Assembly (NCBI GenBank): GCA_964626015.1 | Contig: CAZVCC010000062.1 | Coordinates: forward strand, 1 to 17,207 | Reading direction: 5' to 3' | Source: CAIKZJ01 sp964626015 | Lineage (GTDB): Bacteria > Bacteroidota > Ignavibacteria > Tepidaquicellales > Tepidaquicellaceae | Length of the DNA: 17,207 nt | Shown: positions 6,772 through 15,116 of the stretch, in pieces | How the letters are laid out: each line of letters opens with the position of its first letter | Position numbering within the stretch: position 1 is the first letter of the stretch | The notes under the pieces: model-generated | Told to the model about the DNA's origin: nothing | Seen by the model: only the letters and a program-made list of their open reading frames with translations | Databases searched by the model: none | Translations under genes and position numbers: made by a program

Positions 6772-8214
6772 TTATTCTAATTCTTTTGAAACTTCATCTT
6801 TAATATTACTTAATATTTCTGAATATTGTTTCGTTTTTTCTGAAAAGAGCACATGTTTTATATCGTCAACGTAAACCTCTTTTCTTGCACCCACAAGGAC
6901 GCAATCAACTCCCGGTACTGAGTTTATCACCAGCACCGCTTTCTGCGAAAGAGTCAAATGATGAAATTCTTTTTCAAGGTGTTTATCAATTATTGTATGA
7001 AAATTTTTTGCCCGCAGGTTTGCTTTTTCTTTGTAGTAGTTTGTAATAAGGTTTAGCACTTTGAAAACAAACTTTACGTACTTATCGAATATTTCCGAAT
7101 AATGCTCGTCTTTGACCTTGTCCTCAAAGAAATCAATTAGTCCATGTAGTCTGTACGAGAATGAAAATTCTATGTAGTCGTTCAGATGTTCAATCGAACC
7201 GAAACGCTCCCAGCTGTTTTTCAGCATCTCGCCGAAATTCAAGTTTGATTTCAGAATCTTAAGATCTTTTGGCTCAAGGTATAGATTTGCTTCGGCACCG
7301 GTCAGGAAATCTTCTTCTATTGATACTACCACTTCAAGATATTTTAATAGTTCTTCCCTGCTGAATTGGTCCGCTCTGAAGTCGGCAAGCCGTACTAATC
7401 CCGTTTCTGTAATTGCATTAAGCGGACGGTTTACAATGACTGTAATGCCGCGTTCATTGGCAAATTCAAGAACGGTTTTTGTGTTTTCCTGCTGATTCCT
7501 TTCATAAAATGCACCAGATTCAATTAGGTTAAATGGTAACTGTATAATTTTGAAATGATGACTTTCAGTTATGTTTACCGCAATATCATACACTCTCTCA
7601 AGGGACGTGAAATCAAAACAGATGCTGCTTTCAACAAATGTGTTCGAAGAAATTCCGTAGTACTTTATTTTTCCTTCGCGCACTTTTTCTTCGAGAAACT
7701 CGAATGCTGCTTTTATACGTTTATAATATTCCTCCGCAGCTTCTTTTTTATCGTATGCGTTCTTACGAGCGTTTTTTAAAAAGTATTCGGGATTATGAAG
7801 AAGATAAACATCAATGTAGCCTTTATCTGCCTGATCCAGTCTGTACAGCTGGCGGTTAATCTGATCCTCGAGAAAAAAAGGATGTATGCAGTGCCAGAGT
7901 CCGTTATCAAACTCCACAACTTCGGGAAAAGGAATACCCTGCTCCTTTTTCTTCAGCGCAAAATTGTAATTGTTGCCCTGCATGTAGCCGCCTTTTGTTA
8001 TGAGAAAAAAATCTTCACGCTTCATGCTGCCGTTTTCTACGAGATCGTTTAGAATGTTGCCGATAAGTATCTCGCTCCTGCCGTCGCTGTAATTTGCGGA
8101 TGTATCAATTGTAGTGATACCCGAATCGATTGCCTTTTTAAGAGAATTGAAGTGCTCTTCGATTCTGTTGTCTATTCTGTAGCTTCCGAAACCTATGTTA
8201 GTGAAACTTTTCAT
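6772..8214 (-). CDS. Aldo/keto reductase with a long C-terminal helical insertion
   Basis: An NAD(P)H-dependent carbonyl oxidoreductase with a TIM-barrel fold; substrate unknown. The catalytic tetrad is complete: D37 and Y42 in TTIDTSANYSDGRSE, K74 in LITKGG, and H140 in YLLHNPE. The cofactor-binding loop VLVGARKEVYVDD lies near residues 439-451. At 480 residues it is much longer than the usual 280-350. The extra length lies between the eighth-strand region (VNRPLNAI, about 261-268) and the cofactor loop. There about 150 charged, apparently helical residues replace the usual 30-40. It heads a three-gene minus-strand run (AKR, deacetylase-fold protein, tadA). Upstream is the 350-bp region shared with dnaN, which must hold its promoter; no clear promoter elements or Shine-Dalgarno were recognised. 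Confidence 0.86.
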   Translation of the reverse strand: MKSFTNIGFGSYRIDNRIEEHFNSLKKAIDSGITTIDTSANYSDGRSEILIGNILNDLVENGSMKREDFFLITKGGYMQGNNYNFALKKKEQGIPFPEVVEFDNGLWHCIHPFFLEDQINRQLYRLDQADKGYIDVYLLHNPEYFLKNARKNAYDKKEAAEEYYKRIKAAFEFLEEKVREGKIKYYGISSNTFVESSICFDFTSLERVYDIAVNITESHHFKIIQLPFNLIESGAFYERNQQENTKTVLEFANERGITVIVNRPLNAITETGLVRLADFRADQFSREELLKYLEVVVSIEEDFLTGAEANLYLEPKDLKILKSNLNFGEMLKNSWERFGSIEHLNDYIEFSFSYRLHGLIDFFEDKVKDEHYSEIFDKYVKFVFKVLNLITNYYKEKANLRAKNFHTIIDKHLEKEFHHLTLSQKAVLVINSVPGVDCVLVGARKEVYVDDIKHVLFSEKTKQYSEILSNIKDEVSKELE

Positions 8215-8564
8215 GTTTTATTTTCTGTATAAAGTTAGTAATAATTATTGTGGAATAATATTCAAGAAGAGATTTTATTATCAATACGAAATAGCACTCA
8301 AAATAACCGGAAATATGTGATGAGTGCGGTTAGACTTCTTTAGCATTAAAATTAAGAGGCTTTAGTGTTTTCAAAAGTAGAAAACAGGTTTAATTTCTAA
8401 TGATAAAACTATTGGGAAACTGCCTTAAATGTTTAAAAAATAAGGTATTTGGAGTGTTTGTAATAAATTGTAAATATCGATTATTTTAGCTATTTTCATA
8501 GGTTAAACTGATAAAATTCAAAGAATAAACATTTAAAATTCTTAAAATTTAATTATTATATTTT
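8215..8564. other. Divergent intergenic region upstream of dnaN
   Basis: This 350-bp A+T-rich gap must hold the promoters for the leftward aldo/keto reductase operon and the rightward dnaN operon. I saw no convincing -35/-10 pair, no hairpin and no coding frame. Because dnaN-recF-gyrB often lie beside the origin, I searched for DnaA boxes (TTATCCACA). Only two weak 7-of-9 matches appear: TGTGGAATA (minus-type) near 8250 and TTATCAATA near 8279. No cluster is present, and the gene to the left is not dnaA. Confidence 0.6.
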
Positions 8565-10013
8565 ATGAAATTCTCTATCTCTGCCGAGAAGTTTTTTAAC
8601 GCTGTAAACAAACTAAATTATGTAGTCCCGGGTTCTTCGCATACAACTTTGCCTATTATAACAAATTTGTACTTTAAGTTATCGGGAAATAATCTTAGTA
8701 TGGTTTCGACTGACCTTGAGGCTTTTATAACGACGGATTTGAATGTTGACGGCGAGGAAGACGGCGGCACTGCTGTCCCTGCAAAAAAATTGCTCGAACT
8801 ACTGAAAGCAATGATAATCAAGAATGAGTCGGTGGTTGTGGGAGTTCCTTTTAACAAGGAAATATTCGGGCTTTTGAGCGGTGAAGGTTTATTGCCCGAA
8901 ATTAATTTATACTCAATTAAATACGATAAGAATAAGGAAGTCCTTGAATATAAAGGGTCCTTGCCGGAAGAAACATTCGAAGGCTTAAAAGAAGAGTTCA
9001 GGCTGTTCCGAGAGAAAATTGGTACTATACCATCAGAAGAACTTAAAAAGGAATTCAATAAACTTGAAAAAGCTGTCACGGAACTTGGAAAAGTCGCTGT
9101 TGCTGCTTTCACTAAACATACGGAAAAACTAAAGATTAAATTTGAGGCAAACGACAAATTCAAGATAAGTGTACACTCAAAAAACGGTAAATATTCATTC
9201 TTCGGAGAACCAATTGAAGATTTTCCTCTGCCACAGGAAAAACCCGATATGTCAAAAATTAACATTTCAGGTGCAAATTTCAAAAAGTTTCTGCAGAAAG
9301 TAAAACATTCGGTAAAGAATGATGAGATCAGAAGAAACATGGCAGGCGTTTTTATCGACCTCAGAAAAAATGAGCTGAGATTTGTTGCTACTGACGGATT
9401 CAGACTTGCTAAGGTTATAACAACTGATTTCTCGCACACAAATTCAAAGGATGAGAACTTCATTCTCCCGATTAAAACGGTTGATTTGCTACCTAAGGTT
9501 GTTTCTGAATCAAACATTATACTTGAATTCGACAATGTGATGATAAAGTGTTCAATGGATAATTTTCATGTTTACTCAAAACTTATTGATGATACCTTCC
9601 CGAACTACGAATCAGTGATACCAAAGGATAATGACAAAAAATTACTTATTAACAGGTACGACCTGATTAGTGCTTTAAGAAGAGCAGTAATTTTTACTGA
9701 TTCTGTTACGAAGAAAATAAAGTTTGAAATATCAGGTGATGAGTTGAAAATAAAATCAGACAACCCTGAAATAGGTGGAGAAGGCGAAGAAACACTCAAA
9801 TGCGATTTTAAGACAAACAGCGGTGACGACATAACAGAAGATTTTTCGATTGCCTTCAACGTATCTTATTTGCTTGACTGTCTCTCGCAGATAGAAACAG
9901 ATGAAGTGTTATTCACTTTTAGTGCTCCGGCAAAAGCATCTATTATTTTGCCCGTTGCTTCGCTTTCGGAAGAAAATTATATGGAATTAATAATGCCGGT
10001 AAGAGTCGGTTAA
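8565..10013 (+). CDS. dnaN: DNA polymerase III beta subunit (sliding clamp) with a domain I insertion
   Basis: DnaN forms the ring that tethers DNA polymerase III and other replication and repair enzymes to DNA. The start at MKFSISAEKF and the end at the family-typical YMELIMPVRVG are canonical. Standard landmarks include GSSHTTLPIITN (23-34), VPAKKLLELL (71-80), EDFPLP (218-223), RRNMAGVFID, VATDGFRLA and DDTFPNYESVIP. The protein has 482 residues against the usual 365-380. The excess is confined to about residues 90-187, between the helix that follows VPAKKLLELL and the strand that begins KIKFEA. This segment is rich in Lys, Glu and Leu and looks helical. It contains no stop or frameshift, and the flanking clamp sequence is intact. 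The gene opens a six-gene plus-strand run; recF follows after 12 bp. No dnaA precedes it. Confidence 0.94.
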   Translation: MKFSISAEKFFNAVNKLNYVVPGSSHTTLPIITNLYFKLSGNNLSMVSTDLEAFITTDLNVDGEEDGGTAVPAKKLLELLKAMIIKNESVVVGVPFNKEIFGLLSGEGLLPEINLYSIKYDKNKEVLEYKGSLPEETFEGLKEEFRLFREKIGTIPSEELKKEFNKLEKAVTELGKVAVAAFTKHTEKLKIKFEANDKFKISVHSKNGKYSFFGEPIEDFPLPQEKPDMSKINISGANFKKFLQKVKHSVKNDEIRRNMAGVFIDLRKNELRFVATDGFRLAKVITTDFSHTNSKDENFILPIKTVDLLPKVVSESNIILEFDNVMIKCSMDNFHVYSKLIDDTFPNYESVIPKDNDKKLLINRYDLISALRRAVIFTDSVTKKIKFEISGDELKIKSDNPEIGGEGEETLKCDFKTNSGDDITEDFSIAFNVSYLLDCLSQIETDEVLFTFSAPAKASIILPVASLSEENYMELIMPVRVG

Positions 10014-10025
10014 CAGATACAAAAG

Positions 10026-11228
10026 GTGCTCTTAAATAGTATTAAATTATTAAATTTCAGGAATTATAACGAACAGCAATTTACATTCAATAAGAGCTTC
10101 AACTATATCTACGGAAATAATGGAGAAGGAAAAACGAACGTACTCGAGGCAATATCCTACATATCTTTTGGCAAAAGCTTTTTAAATTCTTCGGAATCTG
10201 ATTGCGTTAAATTCAATTCTTCGGGTTTTAACGTTGAAGGTGTCTATGAGAATGATGTCAGGACTGAGTATAATGTTTACCTGAATTACGACTCTGTTTC
10301 GAAGAAGAAAACTTTTCATCTTAATAAGGAAAAAGTTAGAAGGTGGACGAGTGAGATATTCGGAAGATTTCCGATTGTTTCTCTATCTCCGCACAGCCTT
10401 GAGATTACGTACGGTAATCCTTCCGAAAGAAGAAAGTTCTTTGATATTTTGCTGGCACAGACAAGCAGGGTTTATTTCGATTTTCTCTCAAGCTATGTGC
10501 GGATACTAAAACAAAAGAACGCACTGCTTAAGAATCAAATTAACGGAAATGCAATTCCCGCAAATGAATTCAGAACTCTTCTGACTTCAATAAACGAGAA
10601 GATGGCAGATTATTCTGGCGAGATATTAAGAAGAAGGTTTGACTTGCTTAAAATGTTCAGCGGGTATTTTCAGAGAAGTTTTTCATATTTAATCGATAAA
10701 GATGATGAGCCAGGAATAAAATACTTCAGCAGTTATCTTGATGCTGATAAAATTACCGCTGATGGAAACGCAGAAGTAAAAATTGATGAACTGAAGAAAC
10801 TATTCCTGATTAATCTTGAAACAAGGATGAACGAAGAAATTTCAAGAGGTGTTTCTGTAACAGGAATTCACAAAGACGATTACCTTTTTAGTCTAAGCAA
10901 AAAGGTTAACGGAGATGAGAAAAGAAATTTTGAGTTAAAAAATTTTGCCTCGCAGGGAGAACATAAAACATTTGTTATTGCTCTTAAACTGGCGGAATAT
11001 CACTTTCTGAAGGATAATCTTCAGAATTCTCCCGTACTTCTGCTTGATGACTTGCTTTCAGAGCTTGATTCTACAAGAGTTTCAAAAATTGTTTCCCATT
11101 TGAAAGAATATGGGCAGATATTCCTTACAACAACAAGCAAGGACTATGCGGATGACCTTAAAGATTTTTACGAAAGTAATGAAATAGAATACTTTCAAAT
11201 AGAAAACGGCAGAGTGATTGGCAGGTAA
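10026..11228 (+). CDS. recF: DNA replication and repair protein RecF
   Basis: RecF is an SMC-like ATPase that, with RecO and RecR, loads RecA at single-strand gaps next to duplex DNA. The 400 residues show the Walker A motif GNNGEGKT at 30-37, the ABC-type signature region ASQGEHKT with ALKLAEY, and Walker B LLLDDLLSELD (about 338-348). The protein begins with the typical RecF pattern LNSIKLLNFRNY. The start is GTG at 10026, 12 bp after the dnaN stop, with a weak AAAAGG just upstream. It is slightly longer than the usual 360-375. The last 11 bp overlap the following DUF721 gene. The dnaN-recF order is the classical one. Confidence 0.95.
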   Translation: MLLNSIKLLNFRNYNEQQFTFNKSFNYIYGNNGEGKTNVLEAISYISFGKSFLNSSESDCVKFNSSGFNVEGVYENDVRTEYNVYLNYDSVSKKKTFHLNKEKVRRWTSEIFGRFPIVSLSPHSLEITYGNPSERRKFFDILLAQTSRVYFDFLSSYVRILKQKNALLKNQINGNAIPANEFRTLLTSINEKMADYSGEILRRRFDLLKMFSGYFQRSFSYLIDKDDEPGIKYFSSYLDADKITADGNAEVKIDELKKLFLINLETRMNEEISRGVSVTGIHKDDYLFSLSKKVNGDEKRNFELKNFASQGEHKTFVIALKLAEYHFLKDNLQNSPVLLLDDLLSELDSTRVSKIVSHLKEYGQIFLTTTSKDYADDLKDFYESNEIEYFQIENGRVIGR

Positions 11229-11547
11229 AAGAATAAATACAAAATTAAGAGACAATAAGGTTTCTTGCCTTGCGGACGAGATTAATAACATAAGCGAAGT
11301 ACTCGGTGTTAGAGACAGAGAAAACGAACTGAAAATATTCAATGTATGGAAAGAATGCGTTGGAGATACGATTTCAAAATTCGCATCTCCATCTGGTATT
11401 AAAAATAACAAGCTACTCGTTAGCGTTGAAAATCCGGTGTGGAGATTTGAGTTGAATAACCGGAAAGAAGAAATAATCAAGAAACTAAACTCTGAACTTC
11501 AAGGAATAAAAAGCAAGACTTTAATAAAAGAAATTGTATTCGTATAA
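11218..11547 (+). CDS. DUF721 (DciA-like) protein, candidate replicative-helicase loader
   Basis: DUF721 is the domain of DciA, which assists loading of the DnaB helicase in bacteria that lack DnaC or DnaI. The 109 residues have the domain's signature order: a helix, then W44-K-E-C-V48-G49, a strand pair around NNKLLVSVENPVWRFEL, a helix with IIKKLNSE, and a final strand IKEIVFV. The start is inferred as TTG at 11218, because an in-frame TGA immediately precedes it and no ATG or GTG follows within the conserved part. It lies inside the last codons of recF (11-bp overlap), implying translational coupling. Placement between recF and gyrB is common for this family in Bacteroidetes. Whether it truly acts as DciA here is inferred. 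Confidence 0.82.
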   Translation: MAGKRINTKLRDNKVSCLADEINNISEVLGVRDRENELKIFNVWKECVGDTISKFASPSGIKNNKLLVSVENPVWRFELNNRKEEIIKKLNSELQGIKSKTLIKEIVFV

Positions 11548-11573
11548 AATATTAAATACTGAAACTATACAAC

Positions 11574-13553
11574 ATGGCTAAGAATAACAATAACAACGGC
11601 AATCAGTCATACACAGAAAAAGATATACAAGTTCTGAAGGGACTTGAACATGTAAGAAAAAGACCTGCGATGTATATTGGCGACGTTTCGTCCAGGGGTC
11701 TTCACCATCTCGTGTACGAGGTTGTCGATAACGCGATTGACGAAGCACTGGGCGGATTCTGCGATAAAATAATACTTACTATTAACAAAGATGGCTCGGT
11801 AACTGTAGATGATAACGGAAGAGGAATACCAACGGGCAAACATCCAACTGAAAAGATTTCAACCCTTGAGGTTGTAATGACTCAGCTAAACGCAGGAGGT
11901 AAGTTCAACAGGGATACATACAAAGTGTCAGGCGGACTACACGGTGTTGGTGTATCAGTCGTTAATGCACTCAGCGAGTATCTCGAGGTTGAGGTTTATA
12001 GAGAGGGAAAAATATATTATCAGAAATACGTTAGAGGTGTTGCTGATAAACCTGTTAAGGAAACAGGCAAAGTCAAACAGAAAACCGGCACAAGAGTCAC
12101 TTTTATGCCCGATAAAGAAATATTTAAGAATACGGCATTTAAGTACGAGACTCTGGAAAACAGACTTAGAGAACTTGCTTATTTGAACAAAGACCTTCAG
12201 ATAATTATGAAAGATGAAAGAACTGGAAAATCCGATGAATTCAAGTTTAAGGGCGGACTTGTTGATTTTGTAAAATATCTTGACGAAGGTGAAAAGTTAA
12301 TTACATCTAAACCTATTTTTATTTCGGGTGAAAAAGAAAACATACAGCTCGAAATTGCATTTCAGTATAATGATTCATACAGCGATGATATACTTTCCTT
12401 CGTTAACAACATTAACACAATCGAAGGCGGTACACATCTCGAAGGTTTTAAAGCTGCTCTTACAAGAACGCTTAACAATTACGGCTTAAAGAACGGAATT
12501 ATAAAGAATGAAAAACTAACTTTGACTGGCGATGACTTTAGAGAAGGATTGACATGTGTTATAAGTGCAAAAGTGCCAGAGCCGCAGTTTGAAGGACAGA
12601 CAAAGACTAAGCTTGGCAACAGTGAAGTAAAAGGGATTGTGCAGTCAATAACCGGAGAGCAGCTTAATGAGTATCTTGAAACAAACCCTTCCGTAGCAAA
12701 AAAGATTCTTGAAAAATGCGTTAGAGCTGCAGAAGCAAGAGAAGCCGCAAGACATGCCAGAGAACTCGCGAGAAGAAAGAATGCACTTGAAATCTCAGGA
12801 CTGCCCGGAAAGCTTGCCGACTGCTCTCTGACTGATCCAGCACTTTGCGAATTGTATCTCGTCGAAGGAGATTCCGCAGGGGGCTCAGCAAAACAGGGAC
12901 GGGATAGAAGATTTCAGGCAATTCTTCCTTTGAAGGGTAAAATTCTTAACGTTGAAAAAGCAAGAAAAAATAAAATATTCGAGAATGAAGAAATACGTTC
13001 GATGATTACTGCAATTGGAGCAGGCATAGGCGACTCCGAAGAGTACAACGAAAGCAAAGTAAGATATGATAAAATTATTCTCATGTGTGACGCCGACGTT
13101 GACGGCTCACACATTAGAACGCTTCTCCTTACATTCTTCTACAGACACATGAAACCAATTATCGACACTGGTAAATTGTACATTGCACAGCCGCCTTTAT
13201 TCAAAATAAAAAAAGGAAAGACTGAAATGTACGCCTACGATGTTGATGAAAGAGATGATATGCTTAAAGCATTAAAAGTTGACAAGAAATCTGTAGTTGT
13301 TGTTGGAGAAGAATCAGTCGCTGGTGAAGGAAGCTCAAAGGTTCACATATCAAGATTTAAAGGTCTCGGTGAAATGAATCCTGAGCAGCTCTGGGCAACA
13401 ACAATGAATCCCGAAACTAGAACTATTTTGCAGGTTACGAATGAGAATGCCTCTGCTGCTGATAAGATGTTCAGAATATTAATGGGCGAGGAAGTCGAAC
13501 CAAGAAGAAAATTTATTGAAGAAAACGCAAAATACGCTAATATTGACGCGTAG
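11574..13553 (+). CDS. gyrB: DNA gyrase subunit B
   Basis: GyrB is the ATPase and TOPRIM subunit of gyrase, which with GyrA introduces negative supercoils. The 659 residues are full length for the non-enterobacterial type, without the extra ~165-residue TOPRIM insertion of E. coli. The GHKL ATPase domain shows VRKRPAMYIG, VVDNAIDEA, DDNGRGIP (79-86) and SGGLHGVGVSVVNALS. The TOPRIM domain shows EGDSAGGSAKQGRDR (from 431), PLKGKILNVEKA and the metal-binding DADVDGSH (506-513). The C-terminus has GLGEMNPEQLW and RTILQV. A short Asn-rich stretch (4-9) precedes the conserved part. Quinolone- and aminocoumarin-related positions look wild type (the RDRR and PLKGK segments and the Arg in YREGKI). 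The gap after the DUF721 gene is 26 bp. GyrB rather than ParE is favoured by the dnaN-recF context and close similarity, although GyrB and ParE are close relatives. Confidence 0.95.
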   Translation: MAKNNNNNGNQSYTEKDIQVLKGLEHVRKRPAMYIGDVSSRGLHHLVYEVVDNAIDEALGGFCDKIILTINKDGSVTVDDNGRGIPTGKHPTEKISTLEVVMTQLNAGGKFNRDTYKVSGGLHGVGVSVVNALSEYLEVEVYREGKIYYQKYVRGVADKPVKETGKVKQKTGTRVTFMPDKEIFKNTAFKYETLENRLRELAYLNKDLQIIMKDERTGKSDEFKFKGGLVDFVKYLDEGEKLITSKPIFISGEKENIQLEIAFQYNDSYSDDILSFVNNINTIEGGTHLEGFKAALTRTLNNYGLKNGIIKNEKLTLTGDDFREGLTCVISAKVPEPQFEGQTKTKLGNSEVKGIVQSITGEQLNEYLETNPSVAKKILEKCVRAAEAREAARHARELARRKNALEISGLPGKLADCSLTDPALCELYLVEGDSAGGSAKQGRDRRFQAILPLKGKILNVEKARKNKIFENEEIRSMITAIGAGIGDSEEYNESKVRYDKIILMCDADVDGSHIRTLLLTFFYRHMKPIIDTGKLYIAQPPLFKIKKGKTEMYAYDVDERDDMLKALKVDKKSVVVVGEESVAGEGSSKVHISRFKGLGEMNPEQLWATTMNPETRTILQVTNENASAADKMFRILMGEEVEPRRKFIEENAKYANIDA

Positions 13554-13556
13554 GAG
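13552..13556 (+). promoter_or_regulatory. Shine-Dalgarno that fixes the barrel-protein start
   Basis: AGGAG overlaps the gyrB stop codon TAG (13551-13553) and lies 7 bases before the ATG at 13564. It selects this ATG over the in-frame ATG at 13516 inside gyrB, which would put a charged 16-residue extension in front of the signal peptide. Confidence 0.7.
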
Positions 13557-13563
13557 AACAAAA

Positions 13564-14289
13564 ATGAAAAAACACTTATTGACAGCAGGATCAGTCTTTT
13601 TTGCTTTGCTGTTCCTTTTATCCGAAACTGGCTTTTCTCAGGAGGGTACTACTGTATCGTTCGCTAAGCGGAACAAATTAAAGCATTATACATCCTTTGC
13701 GCTTGGAATGGGTGCAGCGTACGGTAACAATAAATCTCTTAACACATTTATTGGATATGAACTGCCAGGTTATAACAACGTTGCCGATAGCAGAAAACTG
13801 AAAGAGTTTAAAACAGGATTCGAATTTTTCGGAATTGTTGAAAGGCAGGTGGCTTCAAAGATTGCACTGAAACTGGATTACAGCTACTTTCTTAAAAGTA
13901 ATAAGGTCGATGATTATCCTAACCAGTCCTTTGACTACTCAAATCATCAGATATTATTAGGCGCGAATTACCTGATACCGGGTGAATATCATTTTCTGAA
14001 ATTCGGTGTATCTGCAGGACCCGTTTTTTCAAGTCTTGACTCGAAGTCATACACAACCAACTCTGGTATCTTCAAATCAACAGGTTTACTCGCAAAAGCA
14101 GAGGGTTCTTTTTCTATTCAGATGGGAGGAAGTTTAGCTGGATACATTAATGGTTATATTGGTAATGTATTTGCGGGTAACCTCAAAGACGATACCGGAA
14201 AGGAGATTAAAAATTCCGCAGGAGATTCTGTCAATCTAAGCAGTTTCATGCTTGGAGTAAGAATCGGAATTGAATTCTACATATTTTAA
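13564..14289 (+). CDS. Putative outer-membrane beta-barrel protein
   Basis: The 241-residue protein starts with a signal peptide (MKKHLL, then the hydrophobic stretch VFFALLFLL, cleavage likely near GFSQ). It continues with alternating polar/hydrophobic strands containing paired aromatic residues and glycines, for example YTSFALGMGAAYG and FLKFGVSAGPVF. It ends in FYIF; a C-terminal phenylalanine is the usual signal for the outer-membrane assembly machine. Together these suggest a small eight- to ten-strand barrel of the OmpA/OmpW-like type; the precise family is not recognised. The ATG at 13564 was preferred to one at 13516 because of the Shine-Dalgarno at 13552-13556. It lies 10 bp after gyrB and 2 bp before uppP, so it appears to be part of the dnaN-to-uppP run. 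Confidence 0.75.
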   Translation: MKKHLLTAGSVFFALLFLLSETGFSQEGTTVSFAKRNKLKHYTSFALGMGAAYGNNKSLNTFIGYELPGYNNVADSRKLKEFKTGFEFFGIVERQVASKIALKLDYSYFLKSNKVDDYPNQSFDYSNHQILLGANYLIPGEYHFLKFGVSAGPVFSSLDSKSYTTNSGIFKSTGLLAKAEGSFSIQMGGSLAGYINGYIGNVFAGNLKDDTGKEIKNSAGDSVNLSSFMLGVRIGIEFYIF

Positions 14290-14291
14290 TC

Positions 14292-15116
14292 ATGGACAAA
14301 ATTTTAGAAGGTATATTATTCGGTATTATTCAAGGGTTGACGGAATTTATCCCCATTAGTAGTACTGCACATATTCGTGTTGTACCCGCACTACTCGGAT
14401 GGGATGACCCGGGAGCCGCATACACAGCCGTTATTCAGATAGGTACACTGCTTGCGACCTTTGTTTACTTTAAAAATGATATATCCGAATTAATAAAAGG
14501 ATTTTTTAATGCTCTCAAAACAAGAAATTTTTCCGACCCTTACGCAAGACTTTCTTTGCTTATCATCTTAGGTACATTGCCGATATCTTTCTTCGGCTTA
14601 ACACTAAAGAAATACATTGAAGGTGATTTCAGAGGACTTTATGTAATTTCAGCATCTCTTATTTTCCTCGCTATTCTTCTTTATGTAGCAGAAAAAATTG
14701 CCGACCATAGGAAAGATTTAAAAGAAATAACCGTGTGGGACGGTATCATTATTGGTTTTGCACAGGCTGTAGCTCTCATTCCCGGAAGTTCAAGAAGCGG
14801 CGTAACAATAACAGCAGGTCTTTTTTGCGGTCTTAAAAGAGAAACGGCTGCAAGATATTCTTTTTTGCTCAGCATACCCGCAATTGCATTGAGCGGTGTT
14901 TATGAACTTTATAGTGAAAGAGCCGAACTTCTTCACGAAAATGTAATTGGATTAGTACTTTCTACAATAGTATCGGGCATAGTCGGTTATCTGGCTATTG
15001 CTTTTCTAATTAACTATCTGAAAACAAGAAGCAATCTGGTTTTCATAATTTACAGGCTTGTACTTGGCGTGATTATACTCGCACTGCTTTATGCTGGAGT
15101 GCTTAAAAACGTTTAA
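14292..15116 (+). CDS. uppP: Undecaprenyl-diphosphatase UppP
   Basis: UppP (BacA) removes one phosphate from undecaprenyl diphosphate, regenerating the lipid carrier for peptidoglycan and other envelope polymers; it also gives bacitracin tolerance. The 274 residues are strongly hydrophobic with about eight membrane helices. Both active-site regions are present: Q14-G-L-T-E18-F-I-P-I-S-S-T-A-H27 near the N-terminus, and PGSSRSGVT at 164-172 with R168. The start is 2 bp after the barrel gene stop (TAATCATG). The stop (15114-15116) directly abuts the stop of the convergent ketopantoate reductase gene, leaving no space for a terminator between them. The upstream prenyl synthase gene at 768 could feed the same lipid pathway, but it is distant. 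Confidence 0.94.
   Translation: MDKILEGILFGIIQGLTEFIPISSTAHIRVVPALLGWDDPGAAYTAVIQIGTLLATFVYFKNDISELIKGFFNALKTRNFSDPYARLSLLIILGTLPISFFGLTLKKYIEGDFRGLYVISASLIFLAILLYVAEKIADHRKDLKEITVWDGIIIGFAQAVALIPGSSRSGVTITAGLFCGLKRETAARYSFLLSIPAIALSGVYELYSERAELLHENVIGLVLSTIVSGIVGYLAIAFLINYLKTRSNLVFIIYRLVLGVIILALLYAGVLKNV

Noticed and set aside
7555..8052. Overlapping plus-strand frames of 73-85 codons
   Set aside because: All are antisense to the aldo/keto reductase catalytic region, which has a complete tetrad, and none resembles a known small protein.
8245..8290. DnaA boxes marking oriC
   Set aside because: Only two matches of 7 in 9 bases, no cluster, no A+T-rich unwinding arrangement beyond the general composition, and no dnaA beside it.
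8618..9535. A 305-codon open frame on the minus strand inside dnaN
   Set aside because: It lies wholly antisense to an unmistakable dnaN, is Ser/Phe/Leu-rich without domain features, and has no ribosome binding site; it is a by-product of dnaN codon usage.
13516..13563. Upstream ATG giving a 16-residue longer barrel protein
   Set aside because: It lies inside gyrB and would bury the signal peptide behind a charged extension; the Shine-Dalgarno at 13552-13556 points to the ATG at 13564.
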